A stretch of DNA of 64,000 nucleotides. It comes from AA29 sp041481445. Its GTDB lineage: Bacteria > Acidobacteriota > Vicinamibacteria > Fen-336. The notes beneath the pieces are model-generated. The model did no database searches, was not told the origin of the DNA, and saw only the letters and a list, made by a program, of their open reading frames with translations. The translations under genes were made by a program, and so were the position numbers. Where the stretch lies: NCBI GenBank assembly GCA_041481445.1, contig JBGPBV010000014.1, positions 1-64,000 of the forward strand, read 5' to 3'. Positions 25,776 through 34,233 of the stretch are shown in pieces (position 1 is the first letter of the stretch; every line of letters starts with the position of its first letter).

Positions 25776-26891
25776 CTAGTGCTTCAGCGCCTTCACGATC
25801 GCCGCCTCGTGCTCGGCGCCGAGCGTGCGCTTGATCGCCAGCAGCTCGGCGTAGAGCAGCTCGTTGAGGCCGTCCACGAGCAGGGAGCGCCGCTGCTCCT
25901 CCGGGAACTTGTTGAGGTTGCGCTCGATGACGGTCACGTCGAGGGTGCCGTCCTTCTGGAGCTTGACCCCGCCGAAGACCTCCTTGCGCCCGTCGCGCAG
26001 GGTGCCCAGGTACTTCTCGAGGACGTTCTCGGCGATGGGTCCCACCTCGCGCACCATGTACTTGAAGATGTGCTCGTACATCTGGTTGAAGGAGTCGAGG
26101 ACGGAATAGATGGTGTCGACGGGCACGAAGTCCTGGTCGAGGGTGATGACCTTGCGGCCCTTCACCCGCGCCACTCCGGTCGAGACCAGGGCGTAGAGCG
26201 TCTTCATCGTCTCGTTGTCGCCGATCTCGCTCTCGCGGCTGACGTCGAGCACGCTGCGCTCGCCGTCGATGAGCTTGAGGACGTGGACCTCGTAGGGCTC
26301 GAGGCCGGCCGGCACCTCCCCCGTGGCCCGCTCGAGCACGGCGTCCCCCTCCGGATAGCGCGACTGGATCCGCCCGCTCGCGTCCACCCGCCGCAGCCCG
26401 GCCAGGATCAGGTCCTGGATGTCGAGGTCGACGGTGATGCGCTCCTTCTCGGGCAGGCTCGACTCCTCGAAGTGGAACTGCCCCTCGTCCCACTGGAAGA
26501 CCGTGTAGACGATCTCCTTGACCTGGAACTGCACGCCCTCCCAGAGGTCCTTCGGCGACAGCGCGCCCATCTCCACGAGGACCTTCCCCTGGCGCTTGCC
26601 CTTGGTGATGGCCTTGATCGAGGCCTCGTACTCCTCGACGGTGATCTTGCCCTCGCGGAGTAGGATCTCGCCCAGCCGGTCGTTGGGCAGGTTCGAGGAG
26701 GCGAAGACCACGTGCCCGTCCTTGAGGTAGAGGGCCTTGCGCGCGCCGCCGGCCACCAGGGTCAGGATGCCCGTGGCCTGCGAGAGCTTGAGGTGCTGGA
26801 GGATCTCCGGCACGGGCAGCTCGGCGATCTGTCCCTTGAGGCCGCCGGGGACGACGAACGGCTCGAACCGCTTCGGAAGGGTCGCTGCCAT
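25776..26891 (-). CDS. DUF4388 domain protein
   Basis: The 371-residue product opens with a DUF4388 (PatA-type) domain: GLKGQIAELPVPEILQHLKL, then ATGILTLVAGGARKALYLKDGHVVFASSNLPNDRLGE (about 15-75). A helical region follows (GKITVEEYEASIKAI) and a second DUF4388-like stretch FQVKEIVYTVFQWDEGQFHFEE (about 120-145). The C-terminal third is helical and unassigned. Such proteins occur in gliding and signalling loci, but no specific role can be read here. It has its own near-consensus promoter (26914-26943). Confidence 0.8.
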   Translation of the reverse strand: MAATLPKRFEPFVVPGGLKGQIAELPVPEILQHLKLSQATGILTLVAGGARKALYLKDGHVVFASSNLPNDRLGEILLREGKITVEEYEASIKAITKGKRQGKVLVEMGALSPKDLWEGVQFQVKEIVYTVFQWDEGQFHFEESSLPEKERITVDLDIQDLILAGLRRVDASGRIQSRYPEGDAVLERATGEVPAGLEPYEVHVLKLIDGERSVLDVSRESEIGDNETMKTLYALVSTGVARVKGRKVITLDQDFVPVDTIYSVLDSFNQMYEHIFKYMVREVGPIAENVLEKYLGTLRDGRKEVFGGVKLQKDGTLDVTVIERNLNKFPEEQRRSLLVDGLNELLYAELLAIKRTLGAEHEAAIVKALKH

Positions 26892-26913
26892 CGGAACTTG
26901 CTGTAACCGGCCG

Positions 26914-26943
26914 AGTTTACGGGACGCTCGCCGGACCTGTCAA
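26914..26943 (-). promoter_or_regulatory. Predicted strong promoter for the DUF4388 gene
   Basis: On the minus strand a perfect TTGACA (26938-26943), an 18 bp spacer and TAAACT (26914-26919) lie between the SpoIID-like gene and the DUF4388 gene. Transcription would start near 26907, about 16 bases before the ATG at 26891. Confidence 0.65.
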
Positions 26944-26970
26944 AGAAGCGGCGCGAAGATCGCCGTGGCT

Positions 26971-29289
26971 CTAGTATTCCTTCCGCAGGTTGATGCCCGT
27001 GTAGTAGTGCCGCAGGATCTTGTCGAACGTGGACCCGGTCTGGGCCATGCCGAAGCTGCCCACCTGGCAGAGCCCGACTCCGTGGCCCCATCCCTTGCCG
27101 GTGAAGACGAAGCGCGTGACGTTGCCGCTCGCGTCGCGCTCGCGGTCGATCACGAACAGGTTCTCGCGCAGGCCGAGCCCCCAGCGCACGCGCAGGCCGT
27201 CGAGGACCAGCTCGCCGTCGCTGCCGACGATGACGGCCTCGATGACGCGGCCGGAGACGCCGAAGCGCCGGGGCACCACGTCGCGCACCGTGCCCACCGT
27301 GCCGAAGCGCGCCAGGGCCCGCGCCACCTCCTCCGGGGTCATCCGCACTTCCCAGCGGTAGTACTTCGAGGAGCGGTCGGCGGAGGCCCCCATCAGGCTC
27401 TGCTGCGCCTCCAGGAACGTGATGCGCCCGCCCTGCTCGACGAAGGTCACCTTGTCCCCCTCCGCCAGGTCCAGGTCGGACGTGCCCATCCGGTTCCCCT
27501 CGAGGGCGCGGAAGAGGCGCGCGGACAGGTCGATCGGGTGAGTGGTCTCGCCCTGGTCGGTGCGCACGGTGAGGCCGCCCCCCGACAGGCCGCGGAACTC
27601 CGCGGAGACGAGGCCGGGCGGGGCCGCCACCAGCGCCGTGCGCCCGAGCATCTCGATGGCCTGCGCGCGCGTGATGGGCGCGTTGGGGCGCAGCGTGTTG
27701 TCGGGGAACGGGGCCAGGATGCCTTCCTGGATGAGCAGGGCGGTGGCGAGGAGCTCGTGGCGGTCGGCGATCTCCGCGCGGTCCTCGACGCTCAGCAGGT
27801 ACTCGGGGTCGTCGGGGCTCAGCAGCCGCTGCGCGCGGTCGTCCCAGCACATCGTGGAGACGAGATGGCGCACGAACGCTCCCCGCCGGGTGAGCCCGCC
27901 CTCGACGGTCGAGGCGCAGGGCTTCCGCCGCAGCGCCCCGACCAGCCTCGACACCCACTCGCGCAGGTCCTCGTCGGTGGGTGCGGGCTTGAGGGCGGCC
28001 GTGGTGTACATCTTCCCCGAGAGCACGTCGAGGCTCACCAGGAGCGCGGCGTCACGGTTGAGCTCGGGCTGGTCGCCCAGCGCGCGGGGGGCGGCCGTGG
28101 TGTGGATGGTGGCCCAGGCCTCGCGCTCGGGGGCGCACGACACCCCCACCAGGTAGGGCACGTCCTCGCCCTCGAAGATGTTCGCGCCCGTCTCCGTGTG
28201 GCCTCCGCAGGTCGAGGTGTAGAGCGCGTTGATGAGCGCGCCCTGGTAGACGGCGGTGACCCCGCGCGTCTCGTCCACCGCCTGCGTCGAAAGCGCCTTC
28301 TCGGTGGACTTGCCGCGGTAGACCTGGCAGGTCGGGGTCGCGCAGATGTCGTAGCCCTTGGGCGCGAACTGGCCGCGGTTGCGCAGCACGTAGGTGCGGG
28401 CGGCCACCGCCTGCGCCTTGAGCCCCTCCAGCTCCGGGAACGCGTCGGGCGAGAGCTCGTTGGGCACCACGCCCTTGAGGTAGTCCTCGAGGTTGACGAC
28501 GTTGACGACGGTGAGCCCCTCCTCCCCCGGGCGGACCTCGATCACGCCGCGGTAGGGCAGGCCGTCCGCGCTGAGCGTGTCCTCGGGCTGCGCGGGGACG
28601 ATGCTGGCCGCGCTGAACTCGTCCCCCGTCTCCGCCAGTCGGATCTTGCCGGGAGCGGGCTCCCTCGCCTCCTCCGCCACCCAGCCGCCGGAGAGGCCCT
28701 GCTGCTGGAGGCGGCTGGCCATCGCGACCGCCTCGTCACGCGTCCGGAGGTCCCCGGTCCGTACCTGCCAGGTGCGCGTCTCCTCGCTCCAGCGCACGAC
28801 GGCCTCCGCCTGCGCGAGCGGGCGCACGCGGGCGGCGAAGTCCTCGGCCGCCCGCTGGTCGGAGAGGCTGCCCACCTGCACGCGGTACCGGCTGCCCGCG
28901 CCCAGCGGCGCCACCGCCACCAGCGTGGCCCGCGCAAGCGTGACCTCGCGCGGCACGGGCGCGGACTGGCGAACCACCAGCCCGGACGGGGCGGAGATGA
29001 CCGACCGCGCGGCGTCGACCACGACGCCCACGCGGACGATCGGCGCGGCCACGTAGGCTTCGACAGGGGCGGGGCCGCCCGTCGAGGCCGTCGCCGTCCC
29101 GTCCTGCGGGGGCCGGCCCGGGGCCCCGATGCGCCCGCCGGGGACGGTCCGGCAGCTCGCGGCCAGGGCCATGGAGGCGGCGATCGCGGCCAGGAAGGCC
29201 ACCGCGGCCGATGGCCGCCGCGGCAGCGCCCGCGCCATCCGGGCCCGGCGCGCCGCCTCGCCGGCGCCGAACACCATGGGCGTCCTCAT
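26971..29289 (-). CDS. SpoIID/LytB-domain lipoprotein with SPOR-like and SLH-like segments
   Basis: The 772-residue product starts with a basic N-region and a lipoprotein signal ending LAASC (Cys46). A SPOR-like repeat (YRVQVGSLSDQRAAEDFAAR, about 150-215) follows. The SpoIID core then appears as NLEDYLKGVVPNELSP, LKAQAVAARTYVLRN and STCGGHTE (about 270-380), and the typical end GKGWGHGVGLCQVGSFGMA lies near 730. Between these SpoIID halves is an insert with an SLH-like motif, ILAPFPDNTLRPNAPITRAQA (near 515-540). SpoIID proteins are peptidoglycan lytic transglycosylases acting on denuded glycan. The ATG shares ATGA with the tonB-type gene stop. Confidence 0.85.
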   Translation of the reverse strand: MRTPMVFGAGEAARRARMARALPRRPSAAVAFLAAIAASMALAASCRTVPGGRIGAPGRPPQDGTATASTGGPAPVEAYVAAPIVRVGVVVDAARSVISAPSGLVVRQSAPVPREVTLARATLVAVAPLGAGSRYRVQVGSLSDQRAAEDFAARVRPLAQAEAVVRWSEETRTWQVRTGDLRTRDEAVAMASRLQQQGLSGGWVAEEAREPAPGKIRLAETGDEFSAASIVPAQPEDTLSADGLPYRGVIEVRPGEEGLTVVNVVNLEDYLKGVVPNELSPDAFPELEGLKAQAVAARTYVLRNRGQFAPKGYDICATPTCQVYRGKSTEKALSTQAVDETRGVTAVYQGALINALYTSTCGGHTETGANIFEGEDVPYLVGVSCAPEREAWATIHTTAAPRALGDQPELNRDAALLVSLDVLSGKMYTTAALKPAPTDEDLREWVSRLVGALRRKPCASTVEGGLTRRGAFVRHLVSTMCWDDRAQRLLSPDDPEYLLSVEDRAEIADRHELLATALLIQEGILAPFPDNTLRPNAPITRAQAIEMLGRTALVAAPPGLVSAEFRGLSGGGLTVRTDQGETTHPIDLSARLFRALEGNRMGTSDLDLAEGDKVTFVEQGGRITFLEAQQSLMGASADRSSKYYRWEVRMTPEEVARALARFGTVGTVRDVVPRRFGVSGRVIEAVIVGSDGELVLDGLRVRWGLGLRENLFVIDRERDASGNVTRFVFTGKGWGHGVGLCQVGSFGMAQTGSTFDKILRHYYTGINLRKEY

Positions 29290-30236
29290 GAGCCCTCCGG
29301 CTTCTCGTTGTAGGTGAAAGTCCCGGTGATGGTCAGGCTCGAGGGCGCGTAGTCCGACGGCAGCGGCCAGAGCCGGCTTCCCAGGAGCGAGTTGGCGGCG
29401 GCCCGATCGAGCGCGGGGACCCCGCTCGACTGAGTCACCACCAGCTCCGAGATGCGGCCGTCGCGTTCCACCGTGAAGCGGATCTCGACGCGGCCGTGGA
29501 ACCCGAGCATGACCGACTGCGGCACGATCCAGTTCCGATAGATCTCGTTCGTCAGGTGGGCGACCCAGCGCGTGAAGTCCGCACCCTGCGGGTCGAAACG
29601 GAGCGAGCCCAGCTCCTGCACGGTCCCGCTCGTGATCCCGCGCGCCGCCCCCGCCGCGATCCGCTGGTCGAGGTTGCGGAGGGTCTCGGCCAGCGACGGC
29701 CGGGCCAGGCCGGCACCCGGGGGAGCCGCCGACGGCGCCTGTCCAGGCGAGCGGTCCGCGGCCGTCGCTCCCGATCCGCCCGCGCCCGTCCCCTCGAGGC
29801 CCGTCCCGGCCGCGTCCGGCCGACCCTTCTGGACGGCGCTCAGGTCGTCTCCCCGACGCAACTCGATGGGACCCGTCGTCTGGGCCCGCTCGGCCCGTCC
29901 AATGCTGATGCGGTCTTTGAGCTGAGGAGGGGGGGTCGGAGGGGGTGTCGGGACCTGGACCGGGATGGCGGCGGCGCGAGGGGGAGGCGGCGGGGGCGTC
30001 GGCCGGGTGACGGGCGCTGGCCGGAGCTGGCGCAGGACCTCCGCGGGCGGGAGGAACACCTCCGGCCCGTGGAGGGGCGGCTCAGGCGACGGAGCCGCCG
30101 ACGGCGTCGGACGGGCGAGCGTGCGGTGGACCAGGATCATGATCAGCGTCACATGGACGAGCGTCGAAACGAGGAAGCCCAGCCGAGGAGCGTTCTCCCC
30201 GACGCGACCCGGCTCCCTGCCCCCAGGAACGGACAA
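29286..30236 (-). CDS. TonB-type energy transducer protein
   Basis: The 316-residue product has one N-terminal membrane helix (LGFLVSTLVHVTLIMILVH). A long Pro-rich periplasm-spanning region with runs of Pro and Pro-Thr follows, then a C-terminal TonB-like domain (FTRWVAHLTNEIYRNW, GRVEIRFTVERDGRISELVV, SGVPALDRAAANSLLGS). The layout is that of TonB/TolA proteins, which couple the proton gradient to outer-membrane processes. No exbB/exbD lies nearby. The start is TTG 30236 with GGTAGG upstream; no ATG or GTG fits the conserved helix better. The stop overlaps the SpoIID-like start. Confidence 0.8.
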   Translation of the reverse strand: MSVPGGREPGRVGENAPRLGFLVSTLVHVTLIMILVHRTLARPTPSAAPSPEPPLHGPEVFLPPAEVLRQLRPAPVTRPTPPPPPPRAAAIPVQVPTPPPTPPPQLKDRISIGRAERAQTTGPIELRRGDDLSAVQKGRPDAAGTGLEGTGAGGSGATAADRSPGQAPSAAPPGAGLARPSLAETLRNLDQRIAAGAARGITSGTVQELGSLRFDPQGADFTRWVAHLTNEIYRNWIVPQSVMLGFHGRVEIRFTVERDGRISELVVTQSSGVPALDRAAANSLLGSRLWPLPSDYAPSSLTITGTFTYNEKPEGS

Positions 30237-30348
30237 TTAAACCTACCATGCGCCGGGGCCCGGCGAGGTCAGTCTGGAGCGAATCGCTGGGAACCCGCCA
30301 AAACCCCAGAGTCTACTACAGGTTGGCCTGACAAAAAATCGGGAGTAC
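30237..30348 (-). other. AT-richer gap with candidate promoter upstream of the TonB-type gene
   Basis: This 112 bp gap follows the oxidoreductase stop. On the minus strand it has a run of six T, then TAGACT 17 bp further on, and a CGCCGGG/CCCGGCG palindrome near 30251-30265 just before the TTG start. A weak promoter or a combined terminator and promoter is possible. Nothing else is seen. Confidence 0.3.
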
Positions 30349-31287
30349 CTACGGCTGCTGAGCCATCCGCTCCAGGATGAGGTACGCCAGACGGAGGGCG
30401 CGGAGCCCATCCGCGCCCGAGACCGCGGGGGTCGAGCGTGACGCAGCGCACTCGACGAAGGCGGCGAGCTGCCGCTGGAGCGGCTCCTCCTCCGGCGCCG
30501 CCTTCCGTTCGACCTGGATCTGGGGCCCCGACGCGCCCTCCGCCAGGCGATAGATCTGCGCCTCCCGCTGGGCGAAGTCGACCGAGATGTAGGTCCGGGG
30601 GGCGAAGACCCTGAACTTCCGGACCTTCTCCGCCGACACCCGGCTCGCCGTGAGGTTGGCGATCAGGCCGGAAGCGAACCGGAGCCGGGCGCTGGCGATG
30701 TCGACCCGGGAGGTCAGGACCGGGACCCCGACCGCGTCCACCTGCACCGGCTCCGAGCCGTCAAGGGTCAAGACGATGTCGAGGTCGTGGATCATGAGGT
30801 CCAGCACGACGTCGATGTCGAGGCTGCGGGGGGAGAAGGACCCGAGACGGTGGACCTCGATGAACCGCGGACGGGAGACCGACGCCTTGAGGACGTCGAC
30901 CGCGGGGTTGAATCGCTCGATGTGGCCGACCTGGAGGACGGCGCCCCGCTCGGCGGCCCGCCGGATGAGGTCCTCTCCCTCGGCGATCGTGGCCGTCATC
31001 GGCTTCTCGACCAGCACGTCCTTGCCGGCTTCGAGGAGGGCCGCCGCCACCCGGTGATGGTCGACGGTGGGGACGGCCACCGAGACCGCATCGACCTCGG
31101 CCACGAGGTCCTCGAGGTGGCCGAAGGCCTGCGTGTGGTGCCGCTCCGCAACCGCGGCCGCCCGGTCGCGGTCGATGTCGTAGACCCCGGCCAGGCGCGC
31201 CCCCGGCAGGTCGGCATAGACGCGGGCGTGGTGCTGCCCGAGGGCGCCGACGCCGATCACGCCCACGCGGATGGGGCGAGGGGTCAC
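30349..31287 (-). CDS. Gfo/Idh/MocA-family NAD(P)-dependent oxidoreductase
   Basis: The 312-residue product has the Rossmann motif VGVIGVGALGQHHAR (8-22), the family EKP motif at 94-96 (VLVEKPMTAT) and the middle IHDLDIVLTLDGSEPV. Members oxidise or reduce sugars, often nucleotide-linked. The gene begins GTGA-overlapped with the lpxI stop and closes the bamA-skp-fabZ/lpxA-lpxI run. One family member, GnnA, makes UDP-3-keto-GlcNAc for amide-rich lipid A. The position suggests a similar role, but no GnnB-type transaminase is in view, so this is inference. The frame is open to 31497, but the added residues are shadow sequence. Confidence 0.85.
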   Translation of the reverse strand: MTPRPIRVGVIGVGALGQHHARVYADLPGARLAGVYDIDRDRAAAVAERHHTQAFGHLEDLVAEVDAVSVAVPTVDHHRVAAALLEAGKDVLVEKPMTATIAEGEDLIRRAAERGAVLQVGHIERFNPAVDVLKASVSRPRFIEVHRLGSFSPRSLDIDVVLDLMIHDLDIVLTLDGSEPVQVDAVGVPVLTSRVDIASARLRFASGLIANLTASRVSAEKVRKFRVFAPRTYISVDFAQREAQIYRLAEGASGPQIQVERKAAPEEEPLQRQLAAFVECAASRSTPAVSGADGLRALRLAYLILERMAQQP

Positions 31288-32123
31288 CGCGTGGGCGCCT
31301 CGAACCCCCAGATGGCGACGTCTGCGCTCTCGGCCTTGGCCAGCAGCGGAGCACGATCGAGCAGCAGCGTCGCCCCCGCCTGGACGGCGAGCACGCGGGC
31401 GCGCGCCTCCGCCATGGCGGCGACGGTCCCGGGGCCGACAACGGGCACGTCGAAGCGGAGGTCCTGACGGGGCTTGGCCACCTTGACCACCGTGCACCCG
31501 GCGCCCGCGATGCGCCCGGCGCGCCGGATGGCCTCGTCGGTGCCCTCCATTGCCTCCACCGCCACTGCCGCGCGGTCCTTCACCACCACCGTCTGCCCGA
31601 TGTCGAACCCGGCCAGGGCGCGTGCGACGTCCCGCCCGTACTCGACGTCCTTGAGCTCGTCGCCGGACGGGCGGCGGCGGGTCATGGCCCCGGATGTGGC
31701 CATGTCATCCCGGAGGAGCGCGGTCGAGGGCAGGAGCGCGATGCCTTCCCGCCCCAGCGCATCCGCCACCGCGCCAATCAGGCTGTCCGTGTTCTTGAGG
31801 GCCAGCCGCGCCAGCACCGCCATCATCTTCAGGTCGGGGACGATGCCCGCGAAGATCTGCCGGTGCTTGACCTGGCCCGCCATCACCGCCTCGCTCACTC
31901 CGCCCTCCTTGAGGGCCTCGATGCAGCGCCCGAGCTGGCCCAGCGACACCCAGTGGATCTCGTCCACCTCGCCGGCCAGGGTGGGATCGGTCTCCTCCTT
32001 GATGGCAACCGCGACCACGCGGCGCCCGGCGCGGCGTCCGGCGGCGGCCACGAGGAACGGGAAGCGGCCGTTGCCCGCGATCAACCCCAGCGGAGACGAG
32101 CCGGCCGGGGAGGCGCCCGCCAT
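31284..32123 (-). CDS. lpxI: UDP-2,3-diacylglucosamine pyrophosphatase LpxI
   Basis: LpxI (DUF1009) hydrolyses UDP-2,3-diacylglucosamine to lipid X in lipid A synthesis, replacing LpxH in many bacteria. The 279-residue product has LGLIAGNGRFPFLVA at the start, the middle GGVSEAVMAGQVKHRQIF and the C-terminal part DLRFDVPVVGPGTV. The ATG overlaps the fabZ-lpxA stop by one base (TGATG), which ties it to the lipid A operon. Confidence 0.93.
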   Translation of the reverse strand: MAGASPAGSSPLGLIAGNGRFPFLVAAAGRRAGRRVVAVAIKEETDPTLAGEVDEIHWVSLGQLGRCIEALKEGGVSEAVMAGQVKHRQIFAGIVPDLKMMAVLARLALKNTDSLIGAVADALGREGIALLPSTALLRDDMATSGAMTRRRPSGDELKDVEYGRDVARALAGFDIGQTVVVKDRAAVAVEAMEGTDEAIRRAGRIAGAGCTVVKVAKPRQDLRFDVPVVGPGTVAAMAEARARVLAVQAGATLLLDRAPLLAKAESADVAIWGFEAPTR

Positions 32124-33418
32124 CAGGCGTCTTCGCTCAGGTGGTGCCGAGTGGCGCGCTTGAGGACCACGCCCCGCTTGGCGGTGCGGATGAACTCCAC
32201 GAGCGTCTGCACCTCCGGGATCATCGGCTCCGACTCCAGCCGGGCCAGGGCCTCGGTGGTGTTGAGCCGGCTCTGGAGCAGGATGCGGTAGGCGTGGCGG
32301 ATGGCCGCGATCACCTCGGGGTCGAAGCCGCGGCGGGTCAAGCCGAGGGTGTTCACGCCGTAGATGCGCGCGCGGTTGCCGACCGTCTTCGAGTAGGGCA
32401 GCACGTCCTTGGTGGCCACGGTGTAGCCGCCCAGGAACCCGTGGATCCCCACCCGGCAGAACTGGTGGACGGCGGAGAAGGCCCCGATGGTGACGTGGTC
32501 GGCCACCTCGACGTGGCCGGCCAGGGTGGCCCCGTTGGCGAAGATCGTGTGGTTGCCGACCTGGCAGTCGTGGGCGACATGGGCGTAGGCCATGAAGAGG
32601 TTGTCGGAGCCGATGCGGGTGACCCCTCCGCCGCCCCCCGTCCCCCGGTTCAGGGTCACGTACTCGCGCACGACGTTGCGGTCGCCGATCTCCAGGCGCG
32701 TCGGCTCGCCGCGGTACTTCAGGTCCTGGGGCGGGAGGCCGACCGCGCAGAACGGGTAGAGGTGGTTGTCGCGCCCGATGGTCGTGTCGCCGTCCACCAC
32801 GGCGTGGGCCTCGATCACGGTGCCGGCGCCGATCCGGACCTGCGGACCCACGACGGCGTAGGCGCCCACGCGCACGCCGGTGCCCAGGCGCGCCTGGGCG
32901 TCCACGCGGGCTGAAGGGTCGATCACGGCGGGGGCCAGCGTCGAGACCTGGAGGAGCAGGTTGGCCTCCGCCACGCGATGCTCGCCCGAGCGCACTTCGC
33001 CCCGCATCCGGCAGAGCGCGCCGCGGCGATGCAGGACGCGCACCTCCAGCCGGAGCTGGTCGCCGGGCACGGCCGGACGCCGGAACTTGGCGTCGTCGAT
33101 CCCGACCAGGTGGACCTCCAGCCGGCGCGGGTCGGGGGCGTCGTGCAGCAGCCAGATCCCGGCCGCCTGGGCCAGGCCCTCCATCAGGAGGACCCCCGGC
33201 ATGACGGGCGCGCCCGGGAAGTGTCCCTCGAAGAACTCCTCGGAGCCCGTCACGTTCTTGATCGCGACCAGCCGCCCCGCCGGGTCGTGCTCCACCACGC
33301 GGTCGACGAGCACGAACGGGTACTGGGTGGGGATCTGCCGGACGAGCCCCGCGATGTCGATGGACGCCATTTCCGCGGTCATTCTAGCTGCAGGCACGTC
33401 GGGGTTGTCTGCGGTCAT
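32123..33418 (-). CDS. fabZ-lpxA: Bifunctional fusion: 3-hydroxyacyl-ACP dehydratase FabZ / UDP-GlcNAc acyltransferase LpxA
   Basis: One uninterrupted 431-codon frame joins two enzymes. Residues about 20-160 are FabZ, with QYPFVLVDRVVE and EGHFPGAPVMPGVLLMEG (His66 and Glu80 catalytic). Residues about 162-431 are LpxA, a left-handed beta-helix of hexapeptide repeats with the catalytic His283 (AYAHVAHDC) and the C-terminal helices ending KRATRHHLSED. The first half supplies trans-2-enoyl-ACP for elongation; the second acylates UDP-GlcNAc as the first lipid A step. Both active sites look intact. Start choices are ATG 33418, 33382 or 33370, and none has a decisive ribosome site. The usual lpxD is absent upstream. 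Confidence 0.92.
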   Translation of the reverse strand: MTADNPDVPAARMTAEMASIDIAGLVRQIPTQYPFVLVDRVVEHDPAGRLVAIKNVTGSEEFFEGHFPGAPVMPGVLLMEGLAQAAGIWLLHDAPDPRRLEVHLVGIDDAKFRRPAVPGDQLRLEVRVLHRRGALCRMRGEVRSGEHRVAEANLLLQVSTLAPAVIDPSARVDAQARLGTGVRVGAYAVVGPQVRIGAGTVIEAHAVVDGDTTIGRDNHLYPFCAVGLPPQDLKYRGEPTRLEIGDRNVVREYVTLNRGTGGGGGVTRIGSDNLFMAYAHVAHDCQVGNHTIFANGATLAGHVEVADHVTIGAFSAVHQFCRVGIHGFLGGYTVATKDVLPYSKTVGNRARIYGVNTLGLTRRGFDPEVIAAIRHAYRILLQSRLNTTEALARLESEPMIPEVQTLVEFIRTAKRGVVLKRATRHHLSEDA

Positions 33419-33464
33419 CGATCTCGCCGCCGCGCCTCTGGCGGCGGCGAGCGACGGGGGGTAT

Positions 33465-33514
33465 CAGGGGGGGAGCCGGAGCCCATCGAATGGAGGCGTA
33501 GCGTTCCCCCCCTG
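33465..33514. repeat. GC-rich hairpin element with 7G/7C arms
   Basis: CAGGGGGGGA (33465-33474) and TCCCCCCCTG (33505-33514) form a perfect 10 bp stem around a 30-base loop. A further TAT/ATA pairing lies outside, across a two-base bulge. It occupies the 119 bp gap between skp and fabZ-lpxA. It could be a transcription pause or attenuator, or a copy of an interspersed palindromic repeat; no second copy is seen in the window. Confidence 0.5.
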
Positions 33515-33537
33515 AGATAAAAGCCAGCCCTCCGCCC

Positions 33538-34218
33538 TCAGCCCTTCGGGCTCGGGGCCGGCTTGGGGGCGGCGGGGGCGGGACCGGCGGGCTTGGCCGC
33601 CGGAGTGGCGGCGGGAGCGGACGCCGCCGCCGTCTTCGCGACTTCGTCCGCCCGCGCGATGACCTCCTTCGAGATGTCGAAGGCCGGATTCATGGTGAGC
33701 GCCACCTGGCTGGTCAGGATGATGTCGACGCCCTTGTCGCGGGCGACCGCGTCGATGGCGGGCTTGATCTTCTGCTGGAACTCCGCGTTCATGGCCTGGG
33801 CCTGCTGCTCGGCCCGGTCCTTCATGCGCTGGAGGTCGGCCTGGCCGTCCTCGAGGAAGGCCTGGCGGTCGCGCTGCTTCTTGACGATGTCCTGGCGCTT
33901 CTTGTCCGCCGCCTCCGGAGAGAGCACGCTCCCCTGCTTGTCCAGCTCGTCCTGGAGGACCTTGATGGCGGCGTCCATCTTCTGGAGGTCGCCCTGCTTG
34001 CGGTTGCCCTCGTTCTTGATCTCGCTCTCGAGCCCCTCGATCTTCGAGGCGTAGCTCTTGCCGAGCACGCTCTCGGCCGAGATCTGCTGCATGTCGATCA
34101 CGGCGATTTTCGGCGTCCCGATGGGACCCGCGGGCCGCGCGGGGGCAGCCGCATCCTGGGCGAAGGCCAGGGCGGCCGACGCGCACAGGCCGAGACAGGC
34201 GAGGACCGTCTTCTTCAT
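33538..34218 (-). CDS. skp: Periplasmic chaperone Skp/OmpH-like
   Basis: The 226-residue product has a Sec signal (MKKTVLACLGLCASAALAFAQ), then KIAVIDMQQISAESVLGKSYAS and a long Lys/Glu/Gln-rich helical coiled-coil, as in Skp. Skp carries unfolded outer-membrane proteins to the BAM complex. An extra Ala/Pro-rich tail of about 35 residues (after VAKTAAA) is unusual compared with the roughly 160-residue standard protein. A GGAGAG site precedes the ATG. It lies 15 bp after bamA, the classical pairing. Confidence 0.9.
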   Translation of the reverse strand: MKKTVLACLGLCASAALAFAQDAAAPARPAGPIGTPKIAVIDMQQISAESVLGKSYASKIEGLESEIKNEGNRKQGDLQKMDAAIKVLQDELDKQGSVLSPEAADKKRQDIVKKQRDRQAFLEDGQADLQRMKDRAEQQAQAMNAEFQQKIKPAIDAVARDKGVDIILTSQVALTMNPAFDISKEVIARADEVAKTAAASAPAATPAAKPAGPAPAAPKPAPSPKG

Positions 34219-34233
34219 TGCTTCTCTCTCTCC

